Source: Cyclaneusma minus
Taxonomy: Eukaryota > Ascomycota > Leotiomycetes > Marthamycetales > Marthamycetaceae
Direction: 5' to 3'
Length of the DNA: 64,000 nucleotides
Assembly (NCBI GenBank): GCA_037179335.1
Contig: JAKZHN010000003.1
Location: 1,984,001 to 2,048,000, forward strand
This document shows positions 10,971 through 22,045 of the stretch, in pieces; positions within the stretch are counted from its first letter, which is position 1, and every line of letters begins with the position of its first letter. The position numbers and the translations under genes are program-made. The notes below the pieces were generated by a model. That model was given only the letters and a program-made list of their open reading frames with translations. It was not told the origin of the DNA and ran no database searches.

Positions 10971-11159
10971 GTTTTGTTGCACGTCGGGTCTGTTACAAAT
11001 TCTAACAGATCCCTCAAAGCGCTCGGAAAGTTTTGTTGCTCGTCGACCTCTTACAAATTATAACCGAGTCCCAGAAGCCAGAACAACCTCGAGTTGCCGT
11101 GGTCGACCTGCAACAAAAACTACCCTGACATCTGCGCAGAGATTTTGTTGCGCATCTAC
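10971..11159. repeat. Cluster of four TTTTGTTGC-NCGTCGAC motifs
   Basis: Copies begin near 10972, 11031 and 11142 on the plus strand and lie inverted at 11102-11119. Two are followed by TTACAAATT-TAAC, so the shared unit is at least 33 bp. Further single copies lie near 12446, 18106 (inverted) and 20359. Confidence 0.75.
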
Positions 11160-11368
11160 AAATTCACACCTTCCCTCAAACCACGCTCCAGCCCTCCAGC
11201 ACTCTTACCCATTTACATTGTTCAGCAGTTAATAGCTGTTTGTACCGCCCAGGGTCACAACACTTACAAGATCACACCCCTGGGCAATCCAACTTACAAA
11301 AAGCTATCAATCGGTGAACATAACTCTTCTCAACAGCTGAACATACCTAATCATCGCTCGCAAACATC

Positions 11369-11375
11369 TATAAAA
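11369..11375 (+). promoter_or_regulatory. TATA box of the small secreted protein gene
   Basis: TATAAAA lies 156 bp before the ATG at 11525. The palindromic CCTGTCCACAGG follows about 36 bp later, at the same distance as in the RING gene promoter (TATA at 9031, motif near 9066). Confidence 0.6.
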
Positions 11376-11524
11376 CCAGCCGAGTTCCCGACCTCCTTCC
11401 ATCTCCACCTGTCCACAGGCCTGTTTCGAACCCCCCAACCCTTAAAAGCCCTCCAATCCATCCGAAAATCTCAAACATCGTCCAAAGCAGTCCCAAAACC
11501 CATTTATTCATCCCAAAACCAACC

Positions 11525-11878
11525 ATGAAGTTCAGCCTCCTCGTCCTGCTGCTGGCCAGCATGACCATCGCCAACAACTACACTGCTGACCTCCCCGCCA
11601 GCACTGCCGACTACTACATCCCCGAGTTCACCGTCAAACCCCACCTGTACCTCGCACTGTTTGAATACGCACGCTGGAATCGTGCCAGCAGCAGTGCCCG
11701 CAGCACCAGCAGCACAACTCTCACGATTCCGGTTTCCACCCCTTCGGCTTCTCCCAACAGCACTGCGCCTCCTGCCAGCACCGCCGAGTACTACATCCCC
11801 ATCCCCACCGTCAAACTCCCACTGATGATGGCAGTAGTCGACTACCCCCGCTGGCAAGGCAAGAACCGCACCTCCTAG
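11525..11878 (+). CDS. Small secreted protein with internal duplication
   Basis: A 117-residue protein with a predicted signal peptide (residues 1-17, MKFSLLVLLLASMTIAN) and no cysteine. The mature part is an internal duplication: PASTADYYIPEFTVKPHLYL with LFEYARW, and PASTAEYYIPIPTVKLPLMM with VVDYPRW, separated by a Ser/Thr-rich linker. I do not recognise the family. The size and secretion signal resemble fungal apoplastic or cell-wall proteins, but function cannot be inferred. The TATA box at 11369 supports the start. A decayed copy lies on the minus strand at about 20940-21345, including part of the leader (CATCCCAAA-CCAACC before the ATG). Confidence 0.7.
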   Translation: MKFSLLVLLLASMTIANNYTADLPASTADYYIPEFTVKPHLYLALFEYARWNRASSSARSTSSTTLTIPVSTPSASPNSTAPPASTAEYYIPIPTVKLPLMMAVVDYPRWQGKNRTS

Positions 11879-14089
11879 AGTGAGATGGTCCAAGCAGTGG
11901 AGGCGAGGCGCTGAGTGCCTTATACTCAGGCGAAACTCACTGACTTCACCGTCTCTGTCAAGTATATTGGACCCAAATCCTCCTAGGTGCATCGGGGTGG
12001 TGTAAGCTAGTTTCTCACCCCCCTTCTCTCACCCCCCTTCTATCTCTCCCCCTTTTTCTCTACCAGTTTTCTCTTTCCCCCTCTTCTCCATATAGTCAAT
12101 TTCATTGGAAGAGCATTGCATTCGGTGGCTTGTCCAGCGGTGCGAAGCTTTTAATTACCTACCTAAATATACAATGATATCAGAAAACATTGCCCCATTG
12201 ATGCATGTCGCTAAAAATAAATCCTCAGTCCTTAGGTACTCTTGCACGGAGATAGAGAATATCACAAGTAATTATGGGAGAGAACAGTCTTCAACTCGTT
12301 GATCACATCGTTGGAGCCGAATTTCACGAGAGCTCTTTCAATTGCATAAACATTTGAAGTTTGTCCTGCATCGACAGAGTTCTACTAGCTGTGGACTAAT
12401 GGGTGCCATTCAGACTCTTGTCTGATGGCAGTGAGGCTGATGAGAGCTTTGTTGCGCATCGACAAAGCTGCTACTAGCCAGTAGCCAAATTGAGTCTTCT
12501 GCGCCGCTCGTATGCGCTTCTTGGTATTAGCCCTTTCTTTCCTCAAAGAAGCTTCATGTGTCTCACACGAAAGTACGACATTACCTACTGAAGCAATCGG
12601 TATGTTGATCAACTTCGCCTGCCTCGGTTGGACACCTATGTACCACTCAAGCAATTAGGCGCAGAGTACCAGAGACTTTTCCCGATTCTCTCCAACGGTC
12701 CAACCTGTATGATTTTGCTCTGCAGGTTGGCGATGAGGAACTGGTATAATATCGACATACCTCTTCGAGTCTTCTCCTGTATGCACGAAGACCAAACCCC
12801 TCGAGCTCTTTAAATTCGCGAGGCATCGAAATAGAAAACAAATTGCTTGGATAGTGGAACCAAACGTGGACGAGAATCGAGCTTGATAAAGCTGCTCAAA
12901 GGAGCTGGATTGTGGGGCTGTGGGCAAGGGATACAAGATCGCTAGACGAGTGAAACGACATATTGGAATGGAATTGACAAGAGCTCAAGTTTGTCAAAGC
13001 CTTGTAGAAAGTACTGGGGCGAAGTGTACGTTGCATGATGCATCTGTGGCGGCGGCGGCGTTTGACGATTGAAGGGTGATTGTGCTTGTGATTTCTCGAA
13101 ATTTGGGGATAGTAGAACGAGGCTGAGACAGAGGTCTCCTATCGACCTCAAGGACGCCGATTTGGGAGTCGAAATGCTTTCGGTGGTTGAGGTTGGGGGG
13201 ATGAAGTTGAGACTTGAGCCGTTCGCGCTGTTGCCTGCAGAAGATGCCTGGGCCTCGGGTGGGTGTCTCGGCACGGGATAAGCACGTGCCTAAGGCAGGC
13301 AGGGCACGCAGGATCTCTTACATGTACCCCCGCCCCTCCCTCCTCCCCCCAAACGCTGCAAAGAGTCTGGACCCCCCTTCAATAACTAGGTAGGAATTCC
13401 GAATATCCTCAAAAGATCAGGAATATCAGCGGTAATCAAGAATTTCCTCGGTGACAGGAATTAAATGCGGACATGTTTTGTGCCACTGTATTTTCAGCCG
13501 CAATGTCATCACCACCAATAATCACATCCATCACTCAAAACCACCAAGAAAGGTCAATCTTTTTTCCATTGCAAAGTGCAAAGTTCACATAGCAGCCAGC
13601 CAACCAGCCCATGTACCCTTTGCTCAAGCTTAGCACGCACTTTCCTTCTAATAGTGCTGCTCGCAAGCGCCCTCGAAATGCCGTCCTCCATGCGTCCGAA
13701 ATCGCTCGCAGGTCAAACTCAAAGAAACCGGTATATCAACAAATCTGCTCTGTAAAGCATCCTCCACGAAAGCAGGGAAGCAGAAGGTAGGTACATCGAA
13801 AGCGCAAAGCGCAATTTTTGCAAATTCCGTTTTCCATCTCCGAGCCCATGTCCATGTAGCAGAAAGAAACGCAAAGGGGGGGTATGTTGAAGAAACGACA
13901 AAAGAACCCAGCAGAAACTCCATAAAGGATCTCGGAAGAAGTGTGTGAAGTGTCATAGCGTTATTTGCAATGTGCAAACAGCAAGACAGATCTTTCCCCG
14001 TCCTCAAATGCAAAGAAAGGTCCATATTCCTCGAAATACATTTCGAGGAAATTGTGCGATTTCGCGCAAGAAGATGTGCAAGTTCAGTC
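11879..14089. other. 2.2 kb gene-free stretch
   Basis: Short ORFs only, none with recognisable content. It holds two related copies of the dispersed motif (about 12361 and 12446, both followed by CTACTAGC), a C-rich tract near 13325-13350, and the 3' flank of the septin gene. The 158-residue minus-strand ORF at 13648-14124 overlaps the septin C-terminus and looks like its 3' untranslated region. Confidence 0.45.
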
Positions 14090-16232
14090 TTAGAAGGCAC
14101 GTCCGTAATCGGGGCCTTCACCATCAGCCGGGCCCTTCCTCAATCCCGACTGCGAGCCCGATCCACTAACAGCAGGGCCCTTCCTCAATCCCGACTGCGA
14201 GCCCGATCCACTAACAGCAGGGCCCTTCCTCAATCCCGACTGCGAGCTCGATCCACTAACAGCAGGGCCCTTCCTCACTGGCAATCCCGACGGCGAGCCC
14301 AATCCACGATCATCCTCAGCGTTGGTCTTGCGTACTTGGAGAGGCTGGATAGTCGGGTTCTGCTGGGTAATCGGGTTCTGCTGGATAATCGGGTTCTCGC
14401 GCAAACGCTGAACACGCCACTGCTCGTAGAAGGTCGTCATAGCCACGCTGCGAAGGTCGACGCGCAGCTCGTGGAAAACCGTCTCCTTCAACTTGATGTA
14501 GTCGCAATGCTCCACATTGTAGGGATCGGCAAAACCCCAGGGGAAGCGACGGCCGATAGTGTCAGGCTCGTACTCGTCGGGGGTGATGATCGAGAGGGGG
14601 AGGATCGGGATCTCGTCAGCGGTATCGGCGGCGGGGTGGTTGATATTGGCATTGGCGATCGAATTCTTGCGACCGTTGGCGTTGCGGACGGATGCCTGGC
14701 GAGCTGGCTTGATGGCAAGGCCGCTGACGCTGCTGACGAGGGTGCCGGCGGAGGGGATAGTGAGAGGAATAGGGGCGGAGATGGGGGGGTTGAAGGTGAT
14801 AGTGGAGATGGGGAGATTGGAGTTGGGAACATAGTTGAGCTTATCAGCCTCGCCATGATCCTGGGCTTTCTCTTCCTCTTCCTCTTCCTTTTCAGGAATG
14901 ATTTGCGAGTCGGCATCCTCCTCACTATCATCGTCTCCATCTTCGAGGGCCGCGAAGGGGTTGATGCCGGCCTTCTTGAGGGAGGCCCAGGCAGACCTCT
15001 TCAAGTGATTCATGTGTGCCGACGTGATAGTATCGGCCTTAGTGACGATGGGGAGTACGACCGTCTTGTTTTGAAGTGCCTGCATGACCTGAATGTCAAG
15101 ACGCGAATCGAGACAGCCAGGAGGTCCCTCGAGACCGCTGTAGGCAACGCCAATCTCGGCCTTCTTGGCAGCCTGGAGGTTAGTGTCAAGACGGATAGGA
15201 TCCATGACCAAGAAGGTGCAGTGGATATGAGTGTCTTGAACGCCAGGCTGGCGGCTGACGCTGAACTCCTCAGCAAGGGTCTCCTCGAACTTCCTTTCGA
15301 GGAAGCTGGAGATAGTCTGGAGCTGCAGATCAATCAACTCGCTGTCGAGCGGAGCCGAATCCCAAATCGTAATTCCGACCTTCTCGCCATCAAGCTCCGA
15401 TTCGATGTAGTGAGCCGTGAATTCGCCAACGGAAGTAGGAAAGTGGGCAGAGTGCTCAGCAGACAATTCAGAGGGTCTGGCACTGCGCTTCTTGTCGGGA
15501 GAGGCCAGAGAAGACTTCAGGAAGTTGACGAAAGAAGTCTTGCCAGCACCGCGCGAACCAAGGACCAGAATGCTATATATCGTTAGCAAGCCTTTTCTCG
15601 CGACACGTGACGGTGGAAACTTACTTGAGCGGGGTGGGATCCTTGCGCTTTCTGCCCTTGCGGACAGCATTGACACCGGTACCCTGGGTGTAGGCGCTGC
15701 TAGCATAGCTCATGCGACCACGGTTGGTGATGCTCTCGTGGGCGCCAGTGTTGGAACCGCTGATCGCCACGTTCGAGACGTCCTCCTCGTCCTCCCTGAG
15801 GCTACTGAAGTTGGGGGGAAGTTGGACAATGCGGCGAACGAACATGTCCGGGTCAGCCTTGCGGTGTCCGCTGAAAGGGTTCCAACGAGACATATCTGCG
15901 CTGTCTTCTTTATCGTCTCCGCCGCCGAAGGATGGGATTGACTGGGGTGGGGTTGATCCGTCGTACAGACCAGGAAGTTTAGGTGGAGTTGTGGGGATGG
16001 CGGGAGGCTGTCTTTGTTGTTGTTGACGCAGGGCCTCGCGCTCGCGTTTTCGCCTCGAGCCCATGTCGCCAGATTTAGAGCGTCGCAAGAGTCCTCCGAG
16101 GGACCGCCGGGTCTGTGGTGGTGGTGAGCTCACTCTGCCATGTCCGTCTTCTTCTGCAAGCGTAGCAGAAGGCTGCGGATGTGCTGGCCGAGCACTATTG
16201 CTCGGCGTGCGAGGACGAGCTGAACTGACCAT
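14090..16232 (-). CDS. aspE: Septin-like GTPase, probably AspE group
   Basis: Septins polymerise into filaments and rings at septa and hyphal tips. Two exons, 16232-15625 and 15572-14090, joined across a 52 bp intron (donor GTAAGT, branch GCTAAC, acceptor TATAG), give 696 residues. A basic, Ser/Pro-rich N-terminus of about 200 residues precedes the G domain: P-loop ILVLGSRGAGKTSF, a WDSAPLDSE segment at the G3 position, and TKADT (G4). The G domain is interrupted by an acidic insert (EEEEEEK) and a Pro/Ile-rich insert before FPWGFADPYNVEHCDY. The C-terminus carries a Gln/Asn repeat (NPIIQQNPITQQNP) and a 15-residue tandem repeat built on GLRKGPAVSGSGSQS. The aberrant G motifs and long extensions fit the AspE class of filamentous fungi; core septins have GESGLGKST. 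The subgroup is inference. Confidence 0.75.
14121..14280. repeat. 45 bp in-frame minisatellite in the septin gene
   Basis: Units of 45 bp start with GGGCCCTTCCTCAATCCCGA near 14130, 14175 and 14220, with a partial unit near 14265. They encode the C-terminal 15-residue repeat on the minus strand. The unit is a multiple of three, so copy-number change would preserve the frame. Confidence 0.85.
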
Positions 16233-18668
16233 GGTGCGTGATTGGCCGTCGCAAGAGTCAGATGTAGTACAGGGTCCCTCTCCTTTCAAGTCGATCTTTC
16301 TTACTGAAACCTCCCACAATTGCCACGGCTGGACCCAATTGCACAGCAATCAAGATGCCTCGATCTCCAACAAACGCAGCGACTGCAAAACGATGACCTC
16401 AAGAAGCCGCGGACAGTTTTCAGGGGCGCGGCTTTCCGGCTTTTGCTGTAACCTCTGGTGCGACAGCTTCCCGATCGATCGAGTTGGCGGATGACAGCCC
16501 TCAGAAACCGGATTTCAAGTGTCGAACAGTAGCTCCAGCGCACAAAGCTACGACGGCGAAGAGCAGCGTTTCAGTTCCACGCGGTGGCAGAAGTCGAATT
16601 TCAGTCTTCGAGGGATACCCCTGAACAGCAGAGGATCTGATGACAGAAATGATGGATCGCGAATATAGCCGCTCGCGGCTGGGAAGGACGAAATCGAGGT
16701 GTAATGCGGCGCGAACTGTCTAAGTAGCAGCCAAATGCGAGGAACGAAAAGAGAAGGAGTGGATCGAAGGAGGTGCTATTGGACCAGTCCCTCTCGAAGC
16801 GTCGGCTCCGGATTTGCAATGCTTGAATGCTTGAAGGAAGAGAAGACAAGGAGACGGTGATGTCTTTCTGTACCTATGGACGCGACGACAGCCTTTCGCA
16901 CTACTGCAGACTGCAAGGCACGCAAGAGTAAAAAGGAGCGTCTGCGGGCCCGGGCCTGGCGCTGCACGACTTGCCGTGGGGCCTGGGCCGGCGAGCTGGG
17001 GTCAAGCTTCGATAGGCAGCTCCACAGGCTGGGAGACGCCGAGACGAGCGTGAGAGCAGGGATCGTGGACGCGGATAATAGGCAGATTGGAGGCTGCTGG
17101 AGCTCGCCGGCGCCAATCACGAGGCGCGATGGGCGCGAAATCTCCGATCAATGTTTCAGACGACAAGCCCCTGTGCCGATGAAGGAGCGCCGAGCTATGC
17201 GGAGATTTCGACTGTCGACAGCCCGTGGTCTTTGCTCCAGTCCGTGGTCTTTGCCCCAGTCCGTTCCAAGACGCCGGTTGCTGGATCAATATTCGTGGTT
17301 CTGGTAAGACCTTCAGGCTAGAAGACGGTAAGCTTCGAGAGTACGGTCCGGCAGTTTCAACGACGGCGACGGCGCTGCACGGCGGAAGCAGTAGGAATAA
17401 CACCAAAAGGGGCCGAGGAGGGTCGTCAGAGGTATGTTTCCATCAGGTCGCAGGTCAGAGTCGGCCTTGAACTGATATCTGTCAACGCGTCCCCGGAGAT
17501 CTCTATTCGAGACCGACTGCTGCTCTCCAACAAAGTCGGCGCCCGCCCAATTTCAACTGCCCCGAGCTGGCTGGTAGCGTCTACGAAGCGAGCCAACCAG
17601 CGTCGAGGGGTGGCACGGACCACCTGGGGATTTCTGGGGATGTGGGATGAGCTTGAGATGACCACTGTCGCAAGTTTTACTGAGTCCACATTGAACAACA
17701 ACTGATTATTATGACCGTCGAACAAGGAGGCCGGATACGCAAACACGTTGAAGGTCAAGGAGACCACCAAGACAAGACGACAACTGCGAGTGCAACTGCT
17801 CCGGAGACACGACGTCGGGTGTCAAGACGTGTCAAGAGAACAAGAGCTTCGTCCGTTCGTTATTTCACTGAACTCTCGGTCATGCAGGCTGCCGCAAGTC
17901 TAGCAGAGCGATACACAGACGAAAAAGTGGTCATTGGTATGTATTCGTATAACAGACTTATTACACAACCAAGACTTGTCACCAAGTCCAAAATGGGAGG
18001 AAGTGGAAGGCATCGAGACGGCGCAAAGAAGTGAAAACACCCGCTTCTTCGTCTTGAACTCTTCCAGTCTCCCCAGCCCCTAACCAGTCGCCAACTAGTT
18101 GCATCTGTCGACGTGCAACAAAACAGGGGTCAGGAGTGCCATCAGGTGACATCCCGGCTCAAGTTCCAGTTTTGGGATATGAGAGAATGAATTTATTATC
18201 TAAGCACAAGTCATATTCAAAACGAATTTGTTTTTGTATCTATGAATGCATCGAGTGTTTTCGCTGTAACAACCGAATAGCAGTGTCGAGTCCGGTGTTT
18301 GTCTTGCGCCGGAACAACCTCGGCAACATGTCCGTCCCAAGACTCAGCTTATATGTGCAGTCGCGAACATCCCCTACGACATCACCAACAGCGACCAGAC
18401 CACATTCACGCCAAACCTGGAAACGACTCTCCTGCCTACATTCGAATTGCACTGGCCTGCTCCAATCCGACCCGATACCGACGTGGCATCAAGAGCTTTC
18501 CCATCCCATCGGCCAAGGTTGGTACCAGCTCAGCCTGAGAACCACGAAGCTGCCAGATCGCACCGCAATTCTCCTCTTTCGGCTCCTCTCGACATCCTCC
18601 ATCGCATCGCGTCTCGACCTCCCTTGCGCATCTCCACTTCGACAACCTCCCTCCCCCAACGCGCAAAG
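16233..18668. other. 2.4 kb divergent region between septin and Sed5 genes
   Basis: Overlapping ORFs on both strands, but none shows a recognisable domain or convincing exon structure. It must contain the promoters of the divergent septin and Sed5 genes. An inverted copy of the dispersed motif (GTCGACGTGCAACAAAAC) lies at 18107-18124. The 107-residue plus ORF at 17711-18034 is basic and unrecognised. Confidence 0.4.
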
Positions 18669-19855
18669 ATGGCAGTCGCATCGATACAAGACCGAACCAA
18701 CGAGTTCCGCTCCGTCCTCAACCAAGTCCAAAAGCGCCAAGCTGCCTCCAAGGTCGGCGCACAACGGCAATCTCTCCTCACAGACTCGCAGAAGAAAGCG
18801 GCAAATGGCGACTCGAAACCACGGCGCTCCGAGTTTGCTAGGCGGGCCGCGGATATCGGCCGAGGGATCGCTGGGACCATGGCGAAGCTGGAGAAACTAG
18901 CGCAATGTACGTATACGCCCCATCTTTTCGCGACCTGACCTTACCGGGTGGATGAAATACCGGTCGCCTACACATCATGCAAGATTTATAAATGCTTTCA
19001 ACTGCTTCACGAATGCTAATCCACCTCCCCAAAAACAGTGGCCAAGCGCAAAACCCTCTTCGACGACCGCCCCATCGAGATCAACGAACTCACCTTCATA
19101 ATCAAACAAGACCTCTCCTCTCTCAACCAACAAATCCTCGCCCTCCAATCCCTCTCCCGCTCCCAACATCCCAAGCCCTCCGCCATCGACCAAGAAGGCG
19201 AACACAACAAAAATGTCGTCTTCCTGCTCCAAGGAAAACTCACCGACGTGTCGGCAAACTTCAAAGACGTGCTTGAAGTGCGCACGAAAAATATCCAGGC
19301 CTCGCGCTCCAGGACGGAGAATTTTGTGAGCAGTGTTAGTGCGCAGGCACAGCCAAGTGTGATGCAACAATCCGCATCGCCATTATACAACACACCAACA
19401 CGCGGTGGAACGCCGGGCCTTGCGAACGACTCGCTGAGTCTGAATCCGGTGGTGGGTGATCAGCAATTGTTGCTGATGGAGGAGGCGCAGCCGCAAAATG
19501 CGTATATTCAGCAGAGAGGTGAAGCTATTGAAGCCATTGAACGCACAATTTCCGAATTAGGAGGCATTTTCGGACAGCTGGCGTCTATGGTGTCGGAGCA
19601 GAGTGAGATGATTCAGCGGATTGATGCGAACACAGAGGATGTGGTGGATAATGTGCAGGGGGCGCAGAGGGAGTTATTGAAGTATTGGAGTCGGGTGTCA
19701 GGGAATCGCTGGTTGGTGGCGAAGATGTTTGGGGTGTTGATGATTTTCTTCTTGTGAGTATTTTTCCGATGCTTTGGAGGTGATGATTACGATGATGATG
19801 GGGATGTGTGCTAACGTTTGGGGCAAATAGGTTGTGGGTCCTGGTTGCGGGATAG
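18669..19855 (+). CDS. sed5: Syntaxin-5 / Sed5 Golgi t-SNARE
   Basis: Qa-SNARE for ER-to-Golgi and intra-Golgi fusion. Exons 18669-18906, 19039-19753 and 19831-19855 give 325 residues; introns are 132 and 77 bp, with GCTAAC/GCTAAT branch sites. The N-terminus has the Sed5 opening (IQDRTNEFRSVL) and helical Habc region (KRKTLFDDRPIEINELTFII). The SNARE helix follows (IQQRGEAIEAIERTISELGG and FGQLASMVSEQSEMIQRID), with the central glutamine of the zero layer in SEQ. The C-terminal anchor (WLVAKMFGVLMIFFLLWVLV) is completed by the 25 bp last exon, so an unspliced reading would lose the end of the membrane segment. The start was chosen by family alignment; the longer frame from 18447 lacks similarity upstream. 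Confidence 0.9.
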
Positions 19856-20939
19856 AAATGAAAAGAGAATGGAACACGATGAAGCAAGACGAACGACGAG
19901 CTTTGAACGGGGCACTGGATCGCGAAAATAAGACGCCTACTTACCTACATTCCCTCTGTCCACGAAGCGCTTGTATAAACACACTGTTAACGATTTTTAA
20001 TACCGCTGCCGATTGTGTATCAGCGCGGCTGTACTCTACCTTAAACGAGAAGAAGAAGAACATAATGACCTGGTTCGGATAACGCATTCCAAGACAATGC
20101 CGAGGGATGGATAACCGGAGAAACCTTGTATGCTCAGCCTAAGGAAATCATACACTTCTGCAACCAAGGCATTCAGAACTCTGGTTCCTCAAAATTCTTC
20201 CTACGTGTACCCATTGTCTTTCTACAACCTGTTGGATTGGGAGTTTCCGGTTTCGAAACTGCAAAGTGTGACTTACCGAGATGGGGGAGAATGGGAAGGG
20301 GTGTTGTGTGAGATCTGAAGTGCGCTTTTGTTCTCAAAGGAGTCGCTTGATTTCTTGGTTTGTTGCACGTCGACGAGTTGCGCACGCAATGTTTGCGCCA
20401 TGCTTGCGGCGCCGCCTGTACGCTTTGTAGCCATAGTGGCTGTGTGCAAGAATACGAGGTAAAGCACTGTTGTTTTATGGAGTGCCCAAAGACCCGAGAA
20501 CCGGGACCTTGAGGGCGTTGCGCTAACTGACAATCTAGAGTTTTGTATATGTAGGTTTTCCCACTTTAACAAACTCACTTATGGAATAGTCTAGAGGGAA
20601 GGGAGGCGGTTTTGATCCTGAAAATTTGCTGGCGAGTGCACAGTTACGCTTTTGAACTTTACAAGTAAGTACTGTGGACAGCAAAGTCGTAGGGATTTTC
20701 TTGGTATTTTTTTCCAGGGATGGAATGAGGGAGAGATGATTGGAATTTGAAGGGGAAGCACGGCTGGACATGCTACCGATATGCAATGGATGCTCTTTGG
20801 AAATGACAATTTGGCGGTGGAGGGAAGAGGGTGGGAGGGGGAAGGGAAAGGAGGGCGGAAAGGGGGGCGGAGAGGAAAAAGAAAGGGGTGGGGGGGTGGA
20901 GGAGCAGAAAACACCTTTTTTTAGGTGGTGCGGTACTTG
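19856..20939. other. Intergenic stretch, no gene seen
   Basis: Contains one copy of the dispersed motif (TTTGTTGCACGTCGAC at 20359-20374) and a G-rich, purine-biased tract at 20813-20905. No supported gene. Confidence 0.45.
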
Positions 20940-21345
20940 CGCCGCCAGACTGTTTGGAATCAGCGCGGGTACATAGTCGACTACTGCTATTGTTAGTAGG
21001 GGCTTGACGGTGCGGATGGGGATGTTGTACTCGGCGGTGCTGGATGGCGAAAGAGAATAGTGCTGCTGGCAGAGGGGGCGGTAGAGGGAGGTGCGGAAAC
21101 CGAACAAGCGAGAGGTGTGCTGTTAGTGCTGCTGCTGGCATTTCTTCTGCGGCTCCAGCAAGCGTAATTGAATGGCGCGAGATTCAAGTGGGGTTTGACG
21201 GTGAATTTTGGAATGTAGTCGTCGGCGGACCTGGCGGTGCTGGGATAGAGGTTAGCAGTGTGGTTGAGGGAAAGGGAAACGGCGAGGGTCCCACTGGCTC
21301 GCGGCAGGGTGAGGATTTGAGGAAAAGGGTAAACTTGAATTGCAT
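20940..21345 (-). pseudogene. Decayed copy of the small secreted protein gene
   Basis: Minus-strand relative of 11525-11878. The ATG at 21345 opens MQFKFTLFL, like the signal peptide of the intact gene, and the leader sequence before it also matches. The frame is then lost. The first repeat block (DDYIPKFTVKPHLNLAPFNY) is in a second frame around 21175-21250, and the second block (AEYNIPIRTVKPLLTIAVVD) is in a third frame around 20980-21035. The block order is that of the intact gene. At least two frameshifts make a functional product unlikely unless unusual introns remove them. The left boundary is approximate because no matching stop codon remains. Confidence 0.65.
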
Positions 21346-22045
21346 GGTTGCGGTGGTTGGTTTGGGATGAGTGAATGGGTTTTGGAAGGAGTTCGAGAAT
21401 GGTACCTTACCGAGAGGGATGCTCAATTCGGCTCCTACGCCGTGATGAACGAGTTTTACGACTGCTTCCGTTCAGAGTTACTCGTGGGTATCTCTGAGCA
21501 GGAGTCATCAGTCACCAGGCTTTTACCTTTTTACAGGTACAAGTTGGATTTGCCCCGTTTTTCAATTTTCACTACTGTCTCGTCAAATAAGCAAGCAAAT
21601 CCCTGAGTTGAGGATATACTCGCTCTCACCAGGAGTCTAGGAGATTCGTCAACACAAGAACCGAGTTCCTAGTACTGAAATTTCCACCTGAGGAAGTTGT
21701 CCACGGGGAGGTCAGCGGCTCCATATTCAGGCCTTTTTACTCGGTCACTCGTCAACAGTCGAGCATTGGTGCATCAGCTGCGTTGTTGTGTTGATAGTGG
21801 CATTCACTTTCAGCAGCACATCACTCATTGGAGATTAGAAGAAGGCAACGCAGTATCATTTCGATATCTCATCGCAAGCTCTATCCAAATTTCCTCGCTA
21901 GAAATCTCGTCGCTGCAAAATCTCATTGCACCCTTGTTCCATCACCGTCATCGAACCCCGTGTCATATGCACCATAGATGCCCGAAAACCTCGACCAATC
22001 ACCCCGAAATCCCCAATCTAACCCGGTCTTTCACTACCGAGTGAC
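21346..22045. other. Intergenic stretch, no gene seen
   Basis: Upstream flank of the decayed secreted-protein copy and 3' flank of the His/Gln-rich gene. No recognisable feature. Confidence 0.4.

Larger units (their letters stand above)
10333..11524. other. Intergenic region with dispersed 17-mer copies
   Basis: No gene recognised. It contains the second copy of the RING 3' end duplication, four copies of a TTTTGTTGC(A/T/G)CGTCGAC-like motif (10972, 11031, 11102 inverted, 11142) and the promoter of the secreted protein gene. Confidence 0.5.

Noticed and set aside
13648..14124. 158-residue minus ORF downstream of the septin gene
   Set aside because: Overlaps the septin C-terminus in another frame and has no recognisable features; probably 3' untranslated sequence.
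13970..15586. 538-residue plus-strand ORF
   Set aside because: Antisense of the septin gene; it is open because of the GC-rich codons and the 45 bp repeat and shows no domain of its own.
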